This document shows positions 8,856-18,044 of a stretch of 64,000 nucleotides of DNA, in pieces. The notes under the pieces are model-generated. The model was not told the origin of the DNA and made no database searches. It saw nothing but the letters and a program-made list of their open reading frames with translations. Source of the stretch: JAOPZW01 sp963807305 (GTDB taxonomy: Bacteria > Actinomycetota > Thermoleophilia > Solirubrobacterales > Solirubrobacteraceae); contig CAWEBN010000005.1 of the NCBI GenBank assembly GCA_963807305.1, positions 806,001 to 870,000 on the forward strand, written 5' to 3'. The translations under genes were made by a program, and so were the position numbers. The stretch's first letter is position 1. Each line of letters opens with the position of its first letter.

Positions 8856-11093
8856 TCAGGACAGGCGGAAGGTGCCGACGAGCGCCTCGAGCTCGTCGGC
8901 GGTGTGCGCCAGCTCGGTCGCCGACGCGTTGATCTCCTGCGTCGCGGCGGTCGTCTGCTGGGTGGAGGCGGAGACCTGGTCGGTCGAGGCCGAGGAGCGC
9001 TCGGCCACCTCGGCGACGGTCGCGATGTCGCTGCGGACGCGGTCGCTGCCGTCGGCCACCTCGTCGATGGCGGCGGCGATCTGGGCCACCCGCTCGGCCA
9101 TCTCGTCGACCGCGGCGTCGATGCGCTCGAAGGACGCGCGGGCGGCCTCGACGGCCGAGACGCCCTGCTCGCCGACCTCGCTGCCGGCGTCGACGGCCTC
9201 GATCGCCCGCCGCGTCTGCGCCTGGACCTGCTCGACGAGCGCGCCGACGGCGGCGGTGGCGCGGCCGGACTCCTCGGCGAGCTTGCGCACCTCGTCGGCC
9301 ACGACCGCGAAGCCGCGCCCGTGCTCGCCGGCGCGGGCCGCCTCGATGGCGGCGTTCAGGGCCAGGAGGTTGGTCTGCTTGGCGATCCCGGCGATCGTGT
9401 CGACGATCGTGCCGATCTCCTCGGACTTCGCGCCGAGCTCGCGGATCGTCTCGCTGGCGTGGCCCGAGGTCGCGCGCAGGCCGCGCATCGCCTGAGACGC
9501 CGCGGACACCGTCGCCGCGCCCTCGCGGGCGAGCGCGCGGGCCTCCTCGGCGGTGCGCTGCGTGGCGGTGACCTGGTCGGCCGAGGCGCGCGAGGCGCCG
9601 GCCATCTCCTCGGCCAGCGCACGTGTGCGCTCGACGGTGTCGACCTGCTCGCGCGCCCCGCTCGACATGCCCTGCATCGCGGTGGCGATCTCCTCGACGG
9701 CGCGGCCGGCCTCTCCGGAGGTGTCGGCCATCTGCTGGGACGCGACGCCGAGGCGCGCGGCCGAGCCCGACAGCCGGGCGACGAGCGAGCGCAGCTGGGC
9801 CGCCATGGAGGTGAAGGCACTGCCGAAGACGTCGCGCTCGGAGCGCGGGGTGGGCTGCACCGTGAGGTCGCCGCCGGCGATGCGCCCGGCGGCGTCGGCG
9901 GCCTCGCGCAGGTAGGCGACCATCCGCCCGAACGCCTGGGCCAGGGCGCCGATCTCGTCGCGGCTGCGCACGTCGAGGTCCTGCTCGAGGTCGCCCTCGG
10001 CGATCGCGTCCGCGGTCGCGACCATCCGGCCGACCGAGCGCGTCATGGCGATGAAGAAGGCCAGGAAGAGGTAGGCGGCGAGCGCGACGCCGATGCCCAC
10101 CACGACGTAGGTGCGCTGCGCGGTGGCACGCAGGCGCTCGACGCGGGCGCTCAGCAGGCGGTCGAGCGTGGGGGCCAGCTGCATCTGCAGGGTGGAGGCG
10201 CTCGAGATGGCGTCCTTGCCGAAGAGTGTCGCGGCGGTGCCGTCGGGCCCGCGGTGCACGGCGCGGGTGAGCTCGAGGCTCAGGGCGGCGCTGGACCCGG
10301 AGATGAGGGCCAGCGGCCCGCTGAGGTCCTGGCGCAGGTCGCGGTCGTGGGTGTTGGCGTAGGCGGTCTTCAGCCCTGAGCGCGTGGCTTCGACCGCGCT
10401 CTCCATGACGCCCTGCTGCACCGCGAGGTCGATGCGCTCGGCCTCGGTGCTGTGGCCGGACGCGACCATCGCGGTCTCCTGGCTGGTCGCCCTGCCGGCC
10501 GTGTCGAGGGCGAGGGGCACCTTGTTCACCAAGGCGTCCATGGCGTAGTAGGAGTCGAGGTCGGGGTCGAGGATGAGGTTCGAGGCGTTGCCGGCCTGGA
10601 CGATGAGGTCCAGGGTGGCGGCGGTCAGGCGGTCGTAGGCGGCGCGCGCGGCGCGTGCGTCGTTCGGCCGCGCGGGCACGGTCGCCTGGATCGACGTCCG
10701 CAGCCGCTTCCACCTCTTCGCCGTGCCCAGCTGCCCGCCCAGGCGGCGGTCGGCGGCGTCGAGCGCGGCGGCCGCGACGGCGACGCGCCTGCGCGCGGCC
10801 GGAAGGGCGGCGGCGGCGTCCGCGTCGCCCCCGGTCGAGCTCACGGCCAGCGCGCGGGCGTTGGCCAGCTCGGTCAGGAGTCTGCCGGCGGGCACGATCT
10901 CCCGGACCCCGACGCGCTCCTTGCTGCTGAACGCGATCTGGGCGTTCTGCTGGGAGCGGAACTCCCACGTCGCGTAGAGCGCCGGCGCGATGAGGACGAG
11001 CGCGATGACGACGAGCTTGCGCGCCAGGCGCAGGCGGTCGAGCACGGCGATCGCCGGGCGCAGGAGCAGGGACGGCAGGGAACGGAGGACCAC
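8856..11093 (-). CDS. Methyl-accepting chemotaxis protein
   Basis: 745 aa. The first transmembrane helix is at about residues 26-45 (LVVIALVLIAPALYATW). A roughly 280-residue extracytoplasmic sensor region follows, then a second helix (VVVGIGVALAAYLFLAFFIAM) and a HAMP domain with a second HAMP-like stretch (AGRIAGGDLTVQPTPRSERD). The C-terminal signalling coiled coil contains the highly conserved hairpin tip (AGIAKQTNLLALNAAIEAAR, then AGEHGRGFAVVADEVRKLAE). The ligand of the sensor domain is unknown. No che genes lie in the window, so it is an orphan receptor here, coupling to CheA/CheW encoded elsewhere. Confidence 0.93.
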   Translation of the reverse strand: MVLRSLPSLLLRPAIAVLDRLRLARKLVVIALVLIAPALYATWEFRSQQNAQIAFSSKERVGVREIVPAGRLLTELANARALAVSSTGGDADAAAALPAARRRVAVAAAALDAADRRLGGQLGTAKRWKRLRTSIQATVPARPNDARAARAAYDRLTAATLDLIVQAGNASNLILDPDLDSYYAMDALVNKVPLALDTAGRATSQETAMVASGHSTEAERIDLAVQQGVMESAVEATRSGLKTAYANTHDRDLRQDLSGPLALISGSSAALSLELTRAVHRGPDGTAATLFGKDAISSASTLQMQLAPTLDRLLSARVERLRATAQRTYVVVGIGVALAAYLFLAFFIAMTRSVGRMVATADAIAEGDLEQDLDVRSRDEIGALAQAFGRMVAYLREAADAAGRIAGGDLTVQPTPRSERDVFGSAFTSMAAQLRSLVARLSGSAARLGVASQQMADTSGEAGRAVEEIATAMQGMSSGAREQVDTVERTRALAEEMAGASRASADQVTATQRTAEEARALAREGAATVSAASQAMRGLRATSGHASETIRELGAKSEEIGTIVDTIAGIAKQTNLLALNAAIEAARAGEHGRGFAVVADEVRKLAEESGRATAAVGALVEQVQAQTRRAIEAVDAGSEVGEQGVSAVEAARASFERIDAAVDEMAERVAQIAAAIDEVADGSDRVRSDIATVAEVAERSSASTDQVSASTQQTTAATQEINASATELAHTADELEALVGTFRLS

Positions 11094-11132
11094 GCCAAGG
11101 TGTTCGGCCGGCGCGCCGGTGTTCTTGAGGGC

Positions 11133-12248
11133 TCAGGTGGCCTGCGTCACGAACGCCGGCGGGGCGATCTCGAGGTAGTGCCCGAAGGACCAGTCGATGA
11201 AGGACTGGCGGTCCATCAGCTCCAACGCGCTGGTCATGGCCGGGTACGGGTTCAGCCGCCCCACCCAGCGCTGTACGCGCAGCAGCCACGTGAAGGCCCA
11301 GCGATGCTCCTCGCAGAAGCCCGCATAGCGCGTGAGCGCCTGCTCGCGGGCCTGCCGGCCCTCGAGGACGAGGCGCAGCTCGCGCCCGCAGGCGAGCCCG
11401 AAGTAGAGCGCCGTGCGGATGCCCTCGGCCGTGGTCGGCAGGCAGTGCCCGGCGCTGTCGCCGACGAAGAAGATGCCGTCCTCGACCGGTGCGCGCATCT
11501 GGTGGGGGATCCAGTTGCCCTGGTAGCGCACGGCCGGGACGTCGATGTCGGCCGCCAGACGGACGGTCGGCTCCTTGACGTGGTCGCGCGGCTCGAACGA
11601 GCCGACGCCGACGCGCAGCTCGTCGCGGGCGGGAAAGCTCCACGAGTAGCCGGCGCGTACGTAGGCGGGATCGAGCCACAGCTCGAGGTCGTCGCCGGAG
11701 GCGTGCGGGTGGACCTCCAGGCCGCGCGACAGGCGCGCATCCGGGGGCTGGATGGCCTGCGCGTTGGAGAGCACCCGCCGCCAGCCGAGGGCGTCGACGA
11801 TCAGGGGCGCCGTGAGGTCGCCGCGGTCGGTGTGCAGGGTGAATCCCGAGCGCCCGTCGACCTTGGCCGTCTCGAAGTGGACGTCGGGCGCCTGTGCGCG
11901 CAGCAGGGCGCACAGCTCCGGGTAGTCGAAGGTCGAGAAGGTCCAGGGGAGGGTCCAGCGGAAGCTCTTCGTCGGGGTGTGGATGACGAGGTCCTGGAAG
12001 GTCTGGCGCATCGACGCCTCGAGGCCGAGGGCGTGCAGCCACCCGGTGGGCGCGGCGCAGGCGCTCGTCTGGCGCTCGCCGACCTCGTAGCGGTCGATCA
12101 TGAGCACGCGCGCGGGCGGGCTGCTGGATGATTTCGCGAGCTCGCGGCAGACGGCCAGGCCGGCGAAGCTCGCGCCGCACACGATCACGTCCCAATCGGC
12201 GTGCAGAGGGGTGCGCTCGGCACCCCGTTTGGTGGCTCGAACCGGCAT
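11133..12248 (-). CDS. FAD-dependent oxidoreductase, geranylgeranyl-reductase/halogenase-like
   Basis: 371 aa. The N-terminal Rossmann motif DVIVCGASFAGLAVCREL binds FAD adenine. A second conserved FAD segment lies at GIFFVGDSAGHCLPTTAEGIRTAL (positions 11408-11477), diagnostic of the geranylgeranyl reductase and FAD-monooxygenase superfamily. About 20 residues precede the Rossmann fold from ATG 12248, so a slightly later start is possible. It is divergent from rpsA with only 59 bp between starts. No terpenoid or halogenation genes are nearby, so the substrate is undetermined. Confidence 0.82.
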   Translation of the reverse strand: MPVRATKRGAERTPLHADWDVIVCGASFAGLAVCRELAKSSSSPPARVLMIDRYEVGERQTSACAAPTGWLHALGLEASMRQTFQDLVIHTPTKSFRWTLPWTFSTFDYPELCALLRAQAPDVHFETAKVDGRSGFTLHTDRGDLTAPLIVDALGWRRVLSNAQAIQPPDARLSRGLEVHPHASGDDLELWLDPAYVRAGYSWSFPARDELRVGVGSFEPRDHVKEPTVRLAADIDVPAVRYQGNWIPHQMRAPVEDGIFFVGDSAGHCLPTTAEGIRTALYFGLACGRELRLVLEGRQAREQALTRYAGFCEEHRWAFTWLLRVQRWVGRLNPYPAMTSALELMDRQSFIDWSFGHYLEIAPPAFVTQAT

Positions 12249-12307
12249 GGGCGCTGGGGATTCTAGGAACTCGCCCCATGTCGGCCTGCGCTACCCTACG
12301 CCGTCAC

Positions 12308-13994
12308 ATGACCCAGACCCTCAACCCCCCGACCACGGACGCGAAGGTCGTCGAAGGTAGCGACGGCCTGCTGCTTGAAATCGACGGTCAGATCGTCCCG
12401 AACTACGACGCCACCTTCGCCCCCTTCGAGGAGGGCGAGGTCGTCTCCGGCCGTGTCGTGCGCATCGACAACGACGAGGTCCTCGTCGACATCGGCTACA
12501 AGAGCGAGGGGGTCATCCCCTCCAACGAGCTTTCCATCCGCAAGAACGTCGACCCGCACGACGAGGTCGAGCTCGGCGAGGAGGTCGACGCGCTGGTCCT
12601 CACCAAGGAGGACCAGGACGGCCGCCTCATCATGTCCAAGAAGCGCGCCCGCTTCGAGAAGGCGTGGCGGCGCATCGAGGCAGCGGCCGAGTCCGGCGAT
12701 CCGGTCGAGGGCACCGTCATCGAGGTCGTCAAGGGCGGCCTCATCATCGACCTCGGGGTGCGTGGCTTCCTGCCCGCCTCGCTGGTCGACATCCGCCGCG
12801 TGCCCAATCTCGACGAGTACATGGGCACGAAGATCGAGACGAAGGTCATCGAGCTCAACCGCTCGCGCAACAACGTCGTCCTCAGCCGCCGCGCCGTGCT
12901 CGAGGAGGAGCGCAAGGAGCAGCGTCAGGAGATCCTCGACCAGCTCCAGCCGGGCATGATCGTCGAGGGCCAGATCTCCAACATCGTGGACTTCGGCGCC
13001 TTCGTCGACCTCAACGGCATCGACGGCCTCATCCACATCTCCGAGCTCTCGTGGTCGCACGTCAACCACCCGAGCGAGGTCATCAACATCGGCGACACGG
13101 TGCAGGTCAAGGTCCTCGACATCGACCGGGACCGCCAGCGCATCTCCCTGGGCCTCAAGCAGACCCAGGAGGACCCGTGGCAGCGCGTCGTCGACACCTA
13201 CAACGTGGGCGACGAGCTCGAGGGCACCGTGACCAAGGTCGTCACCTTCGGCGCCTTCGTCGAGATCCTCGACGGCGTCGAGGGCCTCGTGCACATCTCC
13301 GAGCTGGCCAACCACCACGTCGAGAACCCGCGCGAGGTCGTCCAGCCGGGCGACGACGTCAAGGTGCGCATCCTCGAGATCGACACCGAGCGCCGGCGGC
13401 TGTCGCTGTCGGTCAAGCGCGTCGAGGGCCAGATCCTGCCCAGCCGCGTCCCCGAGGGCCCGCAGGCGGTCTCCGAGGGCGCCGGTGACCTCGACGACCT
13501 GCCGGACCTGGCCCTGAGCGAGGACGTCTTCTCGGGCGCGGCGCCGGGGGCGAGCGAGGAGCCCGAGGCGGCGGCGGTGGCCGAGCCCGAGGCGGCGGGA
13601 GCCGCTGAGCCCGCGGCGGCAGGAGCCGCCGAGCCCGAGGCGGCGGCGGTGGCCGAGCCCGAGGCGGCGGGAGCCGCTGAGCCCGCGGCGGCAGGAGCCG
13701 CCGAGCCCGAGGCGGCGGCGGTGGCCGAGCCCGAGGCGGCGGGAGCCGCTGAGCCCGACGGCGGCGGGAGCCGCTGAGCCCGCGGCGCCTGCCGCTGAGC
13801 CCGAGGCGGCCGCAGTCGCTGAGCCCACGGCCCCGGCCGCTGCGCCCGAGGCCCCGGCCGAGCCCGAGGCAGCAGCCCCGGCTGAGCCCGAAGCGGCCAC
13901 GGCCGAGCCTGTGGCGGCGGCCGACCCTGCGGCGGCGGCCGAGCCCGCGGAGCGGGCCGAGCCCGAGACGCCCGCAGTCGACGAGGAGGCCTGA
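12308..13994 (+). CDS. rpsA: 30S ribosomal protein S1, C-terminal tail frameshifted at about 13758
   Basis: RNA-binding S1 protein with four S1/OB repeats: GEVVSGRVVRIDNDEVLVDIG, then VEGTVIEVVKGGLIIDLGV, VEGQISNIVDFGAFVDLNG and LEGTVTKVVTFGAFVEILDG. ATG 12308 is chosen because MTQTLNPP precedes the first repeat; an open frame back to 12128 is unlike S1. As written, the frame stops at 13777 (489 aa). Removing the A at 13758 restores the third copy of a 72-nt repeat and extends the Ala/Pro/Glu tail in frame to TGA 13992-13994 (561 aa). The restored stop overlaps the only candidate coaE start. The feature spans both versions. Confidence 0.93.
13559..13774 (+). repeat. 72-nt tandem repeat, three copies, in the rpsA tail
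   Basis: Units begin at 13559, 13631 and 13703, each encoding a 24-residue Ala/Glu/Pro segment beginning EPEAAAVAEPEAAG. The first two copies are near-identical at DNA level. The third carries an extra A at 13758 that shifts the frame. Later tail sequence continues the composition with diverged units. Such repeats expand and contract by slippage. Confidence 0.9.
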
Positions 13995-14608
13995 GCCCGC
14001 GGGCCTCAGCCCGCGTCCCCTTCGTCGGGCTGACCGGCGGGCTGGGCGCGGGCAAGTCCACGGCGCTCGGCGCGCTCGCGCGGCTGGGCGCGGCCACGAT
14101 CTCCTCCGACGCCGTGGTCCACGAGCTCTATGGCTCCGACGAGGTGCGCGACGCGGTCACCGCGCGCTGGGGCCCCGAGGTGGCGCCGGGCGGCGTCGTC
14201 GACCGCGCCGCCGTCGCGCGCCAGGCCTTCGCGGCCCCCGACGAGCGCGCGTGGCTCGAGGGCCTGCTCTGGCCGCTGGTGGGAGCACGGGTCGCGGGGT
14301 GGCGCGCCGCGCTCGACGACGAGGACCCGCCGCCGCGCGCCGCCGTCGTGGAGACCCCGCTGCTCTTCGAGGCCGGCCTGGAAGGCGCCTACGACGCCAC
14401 CATCGCGGTCGTCGCCGACGAGAACGTGCGCGCCGAGCGCGCCGCCGCGCGTGGCCACCACGCGATCGACGAGCGGTCCGCGCGCCAACTTTCGCAGGAG
14501 GAGAAAGCGGCCAGGGCGACGTACGTGGTCGCAAACAGCGGAACTGTCGAGCAGCTGGAGCTTGCGCTGGCCGCGGTCCTTGAGAAGCTGGACGCCCCCT
14601 CGCGATGA
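13991..14608 (+). CDS. coaE: Dephospho-CoA kinase with no standard start codon
   Basis: Last step of coenzyme A synthesis, ATP-dependent phosphorylation of the 3'-hydroxyl of dephospho-CoA. The P-loop is VGLTGGLGAGKST (from 14024). ETPLLFEAGLEGAYD and a conserved R region near ERAAARGHHAIDERSARQL match the family. About 205 aa if translation starts at CTG 13991, a normal length. In this frame there is no ATG, GTG or TTG between the last upstream stop (about 13881) and the P-loop. CTG 13991 overlaps the restored rpsA stop as CTGA. GTC at 14015 lies where a GTG would be ideal, so a sequence error is possible. Its stop overlaps the next gene by 4 nt. Confidence 0.9.
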   Translation: MSPRASARVPFVGLTGGLGAGKSTALGALARLGAATISSDAVVHELYGSDEVRDAVTARWGPEVAPGGVVDRAAVARQAFAAPDERAWLEGLLWPLVGARVAGWRAALDDEDPPPRAAVVETPLLFEAGLEGAYDATIAVVADENVRAERAAARGHHAIDERSARQLSQEEKAARATYVVANSGTVEQLELALAAVLEKLDAPSR

Positions 14609-15264
14609 GCACCCATCCCCATACCGCCACCCGCCGCCGCCCGAGCGCGCCCGCACGCCGGGCGGCCGCCCGCCGGCGCGCCGTGCTGCGCCGCCGGATC
14701 GCCCTGGCGGTCGGGGCCGCGCTGCTGGTGGCGATGGCGATCGTCCTCGTGTGGCCGCAGTTCCACCATGCCGTGCGCGAGATCACCCTCCCGCTGCGCC
14801 ACGAGGACATCATCCGCCAGCAGGCGAGGGACAAGGGCCTCGACCCGGCCCTCATCGCCGGCGTGATCTACGCCGAGTCGCACTTCCGCGACGGCCAGGT
14901 GTCGGCCGCGGGCGCACAGGGCCTCATGCAGCTCACGCCGGCCACGGCGCGGTACATAGCGCACAAATCGGGTGGCACGCAGTTCGTCGTCGACGATCTC
15001 GGAACGCCCCAGGTCAACATCGCCTACGGCGCCTATTACCTGCGCTATCTGTTGCGCCGCTACGACGGGAACGTCGACTTCGCACTCGCGGCCTACAACG
15101 CCGGCGAGGGCAACGTGGACCGCTGGATCGCGGAGGCCAAGGCGCACGAGCGCGCCCTGACCATCACCGCGATCCCGTACTCCGAGACGCGCGCCTACGT
15201 GCGGCGCGTGCTCACGGTCCGCGGGCAGTACCGCAGGTCCTACGCCGCGCAGCTCGGCATCTAG
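14605..15264 (+). CDS. Membrane-anchored lytic transglycosylase (SLT domain)
   Basis: 219 aa. A very basic N-terminus (residues 1-32) is followed by one transmembrane helix (about 33-52, IALAVGAALLVAMAIVLVW), giving an extracytoplasmic enzyme. The SLT domain has the catalytic glutamate in GVIYAESHF (about residue 92), GAQGLMQLTPATA and the AAYNAGEGNVDRW motif, all standard for Slt70-like family 1 transglycosylases that cleave peptidoglycan MurNAc-GlcNAc bonds. ATG 14605 overlaps the coaE stop as ATGA. Confidence 0.92.
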   Translation: MSTHPHTATRRRPSAPARRAAARRRAVLRRRIALAVGAALLVAMAIVLVWPQFHHAVREITLPLRHEDIIRQQARDKGLDPALIAGVIYAESHFRDGQVSAAGAQGLMQLTPATARYIAHKSGGTQFVVDDLGTPQVNIAYGAYYLRYLLRRYDGNVDFALAAYNAGEGNVDRWIAEAKAHERALTITAIPYSETRAYVRRVLTVRGQYRRSYAAQLGI

Positions 15265-15295
15265 CCCGCGCGGCGCCCTTGGCTAGAGTCGAGGC

Positions 15296-15700
15296 ATGAC
15301 CACCGATCAGGCCGCCAGAGTCGTCACCGGAGTCGACTTCGTCTCCGTGCCCACCCGCGATCTCGAGCGCTCCGTCGCCTTCTACGAGCAGACGCTCGGC
15401 CTCGAGCGCTCGGCCTACCGCCCGGAGCGCAACCACGCCGAGTTCGAGACCGGCACCGTCACGCTGAACGTCCTCGACCCCGAGCGCATGGGCATCGGGT
15501 CCTTCACGCCCAACGCCAACGTCATCGCCCTCCACGTCGACGACGTCGAGCAGGCGCGCGCGACGCTGACCGCTCGCGGCGTGACCTTCGCCGGCGACAC
15601 GTTCGACACCGGCGTCTGCCACATGGCCTTCTTCGCCGATCCCGACGGCAACGCGCTGATGCTCCACCACCGATACGCGCCGCGGGAGAGCGGTCAGTAG
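15296..15700 (+). CDS. VOC/glyoxalase-fold protein
   Basis: 134 aa with the paired beta-alpha-beta-beta-beta units of the vicinal-oxygen-chelate fold: DLERSVAFYEQTLGLERS, then DVEQARATLTARGVTFAGD and AFFADPDGNALML. The first metal ligand, usually His in the opening strand, is replaced (VDFVSV), and the last is not an obvious Glu. It may therefore be a metal-poor binding protein rather than a classical dioxygenase or glyoxalase. It overlaps the end of a convergent DsrE-like gene by 7 nt. Confidence 0.8.
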   Translation: MTTDQAARVVTGVDFVSVPTRDLERSVAFYEQTLGLERSAYRPERNHAEFETGTVTLNVLDPERMGIGSFTPNANVIALHVDDVEQARATLTARGVTFAGDTFDTGVCHMAFFADPDGNALMLHHRYAPRESGQ

Positions 15701-16059
15701 CTGAAGACCTGGCCGCCCTCGTCGCCCAGCCAGTCGAACATCGGCGTGGCGCCGGCCACGCGGGCGTTGGGCACGAAGCCATCGGGGTCGAGCCGGCGCG
15801 CGCTGACGCAGAACGGGCACGCCAGCAGCTCTCCGCCGCCCTCCCCGAACTGCGCGAAGACCCGTTCCAGCGGCGGGCAGCCCTCGCACGCGATGCCCAC
15901 CGCGTGACCCGGCTCGGCCAGGCGGACGGCCTCCTTGGTCAGGAAGACCGCCACCTCGCGCCCGCGCTCGAGCGCGGCATCGGCGACCAGGAAGGCGACG
16001 GTCACGCGCTCTGCGTCCTCGAGCCCCGTCGCCAGGTTGATCAGCACCCTGTCGGCCAT
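15694..16059 (-). CDS. DsrE/DsrF-like sulfur-carrier-fold protein
   Basis: 121 aa from ATG 16059 (MADRVLINLATGLEDAERV), preceded by an AAGGGG-type ribosome binding site. The fold pattern (N-terminal strand, AFLVADAALERGREVAVFLTKEAVRLA) is DsrE-like. Two CxxC pairs, CEGC and CPFC, could bind metal or carry persulfide. An in-frame extension to 16104 is less likely. It is followed upstream on the same strand by an ArsR regulator. No sulfur-oxidation genes are nearby, so a role in sulfur relay is only a family-level suggestion. Confidence 0.75.
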   Translation of the reverse strand: MADRVLINLATGLEDAERVTVAFLVADAALERGREVAVFLTKEAVRLAEPGHAVGIACEGCPPLERVFAQFGEGGGELLACPFCVSARRLDPDGFVPNARVAGATPMFDWLGDEGGQVFSY

Positions 16060-16151
16060 CTCGATCCTGCCCCTTTCGTGGCATTGGACGGAAGGCGCAA
16101 GCATCGCGCGCGCCTCGTGATCGCGTCAACCGCAGAGTGATGCTTTTCGCT

Positions 16152-16469
16152 CTAGGCGAGCGCGCCGGCCGGCTCGGCCGCCAGGACGGCGTCGAGCAGG
16201 CCGGGGAAGCGCGCGTCGAGATCGTCGCGGCGCAGTGTGAGGAAGCGGTGGGCGCCGTCGATGCGGGTCAGGGTGATGCCCGCCTCGCGCAGGACCTTGA
16301 AGTGATGCGACGCGGTGGCCTTGGTGACCCCCAGCTCGAAGGTCCCGCAGGCGCGCTCGCCCTCCACGGCCAGCGCGGCCACGACCTTGCGCCGGGCCGG
16401 ATCGCTCAGGGCGTGCATGACCGCGGTGAGGTCGAGCTCGCCGCGCCTCGGCTGGAACAGGTCTCCCAT
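16152..16469 (-). CDS. ArsR-family winged-helix repressor
   Basis: 105 aa. The winged helix includes MHALSDPARRKVVAALA, GVTKATASHHFKVLREAGI as the recognition helix, and a short wing (RIDGAHRFLTLRRDDLDARFPG). No CxC metal-binding motif is present (a single Cys at ERACGTF), so a non-metal or unknown inducer is likely. Inverted repeats immediately upstream at 16479-16507 are a plausible autoregulatory operator. Targets may include the DsrE-like gene downstream or the permease upstream. Confidence 0.88.
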   Translation of the reverse strand: MGDLFQPRRGELDLTAVMHALSDPARRKVVAALAVEGERACGTFELGVTKATASHHFKVLREAGITLTRIDGAHRFLTLRRDDLDARFPGLLDAVLAAEPAGALA

Positions 16470-16478
16470 CGCTCCTCA

Positions 16479-16507
16479 GTGTACACGGTGTTCGACGGAC
16501 TTCGAAC
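16479..16507. promoter_or_regulatory. Candidate ArsR operator
   Basis: GTGTACAC at 16479-16486 is a perfect 8-bp palindrome, and GTTCG (16490-16494) and CGAAC (16503-16507) form an inverted repeat with an 8-nt spacer. Both lie 10-38 bp upstream of the ArsR start codon. Confidence 0.4.
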
Positions 16508-16536
16508 TCCATGCCTACGCTCGGTTCTGGCCGCGG

Positions 16537-18003
16537 CTACACCGCCGCGGGATCGGCCTCGTGCGCCGGGGGCGGCTCCTCGCCGCGCTGCAGTCGCGAG
16601 TGCGTACGGCCATACGCGAAGTAGATGACGAGGCCGATGAGGAGCCAGGCGAAGAACCGCAGCCAGGTCACGCCCTCGAGCTTCGTCATCAGGTAGATGC
16701 ACAGCGCGCTGCCGATGAGCGGGAACCACGGCACGAGCGGCACGCGGAAGGAGCGCTCCATGTCGGGCGCGGTGCGGCGCAGGACGATGACGCCGATGTT
16801 GACGATCAGGAAGGCGAACAGCGTGCCGATGTTGACCAGCTTGGCGATCTCGGTCAGCGGCACGAAGGCGGCGATGACGGCCACCAGCAGGCCGAACGTC
16901 GCCGTGATGAGCGCGGGCGTCTGGCGCGGGCTGAGCTTGCCCACCCAGCGGGGCACGAGGCCGTCGCGGCTCATGGCGAACATGATCCGCGTCTGGCCGT
17001 AGAGGACGGTGAGGGTCACGCTCGTGATGGCGATCAGCGCTCCCACCGAGAGGATGTCGGCCGCCCAGCTGCCGATCCCGGCGCCCGTCTGCAACGCGGT
17101 GGCCAGGGGGGCGTCCGAGTTGGCCAGCTTGCTCGCCGGAGCCAGCCCGACCGTAACGACGGCGACGAGGATGTAGAGCAGCGTGCAGATCAGCAGCGCC
17201 CCGATGATCGCGAAGGGCAGGTCGCGGCTGGGGTTCTCGGCCTCCTCGCCGGAGGTCGAGATGGCGTCGAAGCCGATGTAGGCGAAGAAGATCAGTGCGG
17301 CCGCGTCGACCGTCCCGCTGAACCCGTGCGGAGCCCAGGGCGAGAAGTTGTCGCCGTTGATCGAGCCCACGCCGACGACGACGAAGAAGATGAGGATGGC
17401 GACCTTCGTGATGACCATGAAGGTGTTCGTCCGCGCGCTCTCGCGGACGCCGTAGATGAGCAGCGCCGACACGGCGAGCACGAGGAAGACGGCGGGCAGG
17501 TTCGCGGTGCCGCCCTCGCCGGGCGGCCCGGCGATCGACTCCGGGATCGTGATGCCGAACAGCGAGTCCAGCAGCGACTTCAGGTAGCCGCCCCAGCCCA
17601 CGGCGACCGCCGCCACCGCCACGCCGTACTCGAGGATCAGGTCCCAGCCGATGATCCACGCGACCAGCTCGCCCAGGGTCGCGTAGCCGTAGGTGTACGC
17701 ACTGCCCGAGACCGGGATCGACGAGGCCAGTTCGGCGTAGGAGAAGGCCGAGAACAGGCACGTCACGCCCGCGAGGGCGAAGGAGAAGATGATCGACGGG
17801 CCTGCGGTGCCGATCGCCTCGCCGATGATGACGAAGATCCCGGTGCCGATGACCGCGCCGATCCCCAGCGCCGTGAGGTCGAGGACCCCCACCGACCGCT
17901 TGAGCCCGTGCTCCGGGTCGGCCGTGGCGTCGCGGACGAGGACGTCGTGGGATTTGCGGGCGAAGGGCCCGGGGCGGGTGGCGGTGGCCATAGGTGCCCG
18001 CAT
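16537..18003 (-). CDS. APC-family amino-acid permease, cationic amino-acid transporter-like
   Basis: 488 aa, about 12 transmembrane helices. The first helix has the APC substrate motif GIGAVIGTGIFVIIGEA. Helix 6 contains ALIFFAYIGFDAISTSGEEAENPSRDLP, the hallmark of the CAT/YfnA subgroup. The C-terminus is hydrophilic (RLQRGEEPPPAHEADP). Start is ATG 18003 or 17991 (MATATRPG). It is divergent from uvrB. A proton-coupled uptake system for basic or neutral amino acids is expected; the exact substrate is unknown. Confidence 0.92.
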   Translation of the reverse strand: MRAPMATATRPGPFARKSHDVLVRDATADPEHGLKRSVGVLDLTALGIGAVIGTGIFVIIGEAIGTAGPSIIFSFALAGVTCLFSAFSYAELASSIPVSGSAYTYGYATLGELVAWIIGWDLILEYGVAVAAVAVGWGGYLKSLLDSLFGITIPESIAGPPGEGGTANLPAVFLVLAVSALLIYGVRESARTNTFMVITKVAILIFFVVVGVGSINGDNFSPWAPHGFSGTVDAAALIFFAYIGFDAISTSGEEAENPSRDLPFAIIGALLICTLLYILVAVVTVGLAPASKLANSDAPLATALQTGAGIGSWAADILSVGALIAITSVTLTVLYGQTRIMFAMSRDGLVPRWVGKLSPRQTPALITATFGLLVAVIAAFVPLTEIAKLVNIGTLFAFLIVNIGVIVLRRTAPDMERSFRVPLVPWFPLIGSALCIYLMTKLEGVTWLRFFAWLLIGLVIYFAYGRTHSRLQRGEEPPPAHEADPAAV

Positions 18004-18044
18004 GCCCGGCCTGCGAATCGGGCAAACCGCGCTTCGACGCAGCG

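Noticed and set aside
11133..12248. FAD oxidoreductase as the flavoprotein member of the Nit1C cluster
   Set aside because: It belongs to the geranylgeranyl-reductase-like group and lies 15 kb from the cluster beside rpsA.
12128..12307. N-terminal extension of the S1 gene
   Set aside because: Arg-rich sequence opposite the FAD oxidoreductase start, unlike S1 N-termini; ATG 12308 is well placed.
13559..13774. Regular repeats that might suggest a CRISPR array
   Set aside because: Units are contiguous, coding and 72 nt long with no spacers; they are a protein repeat in the rpsA tail.
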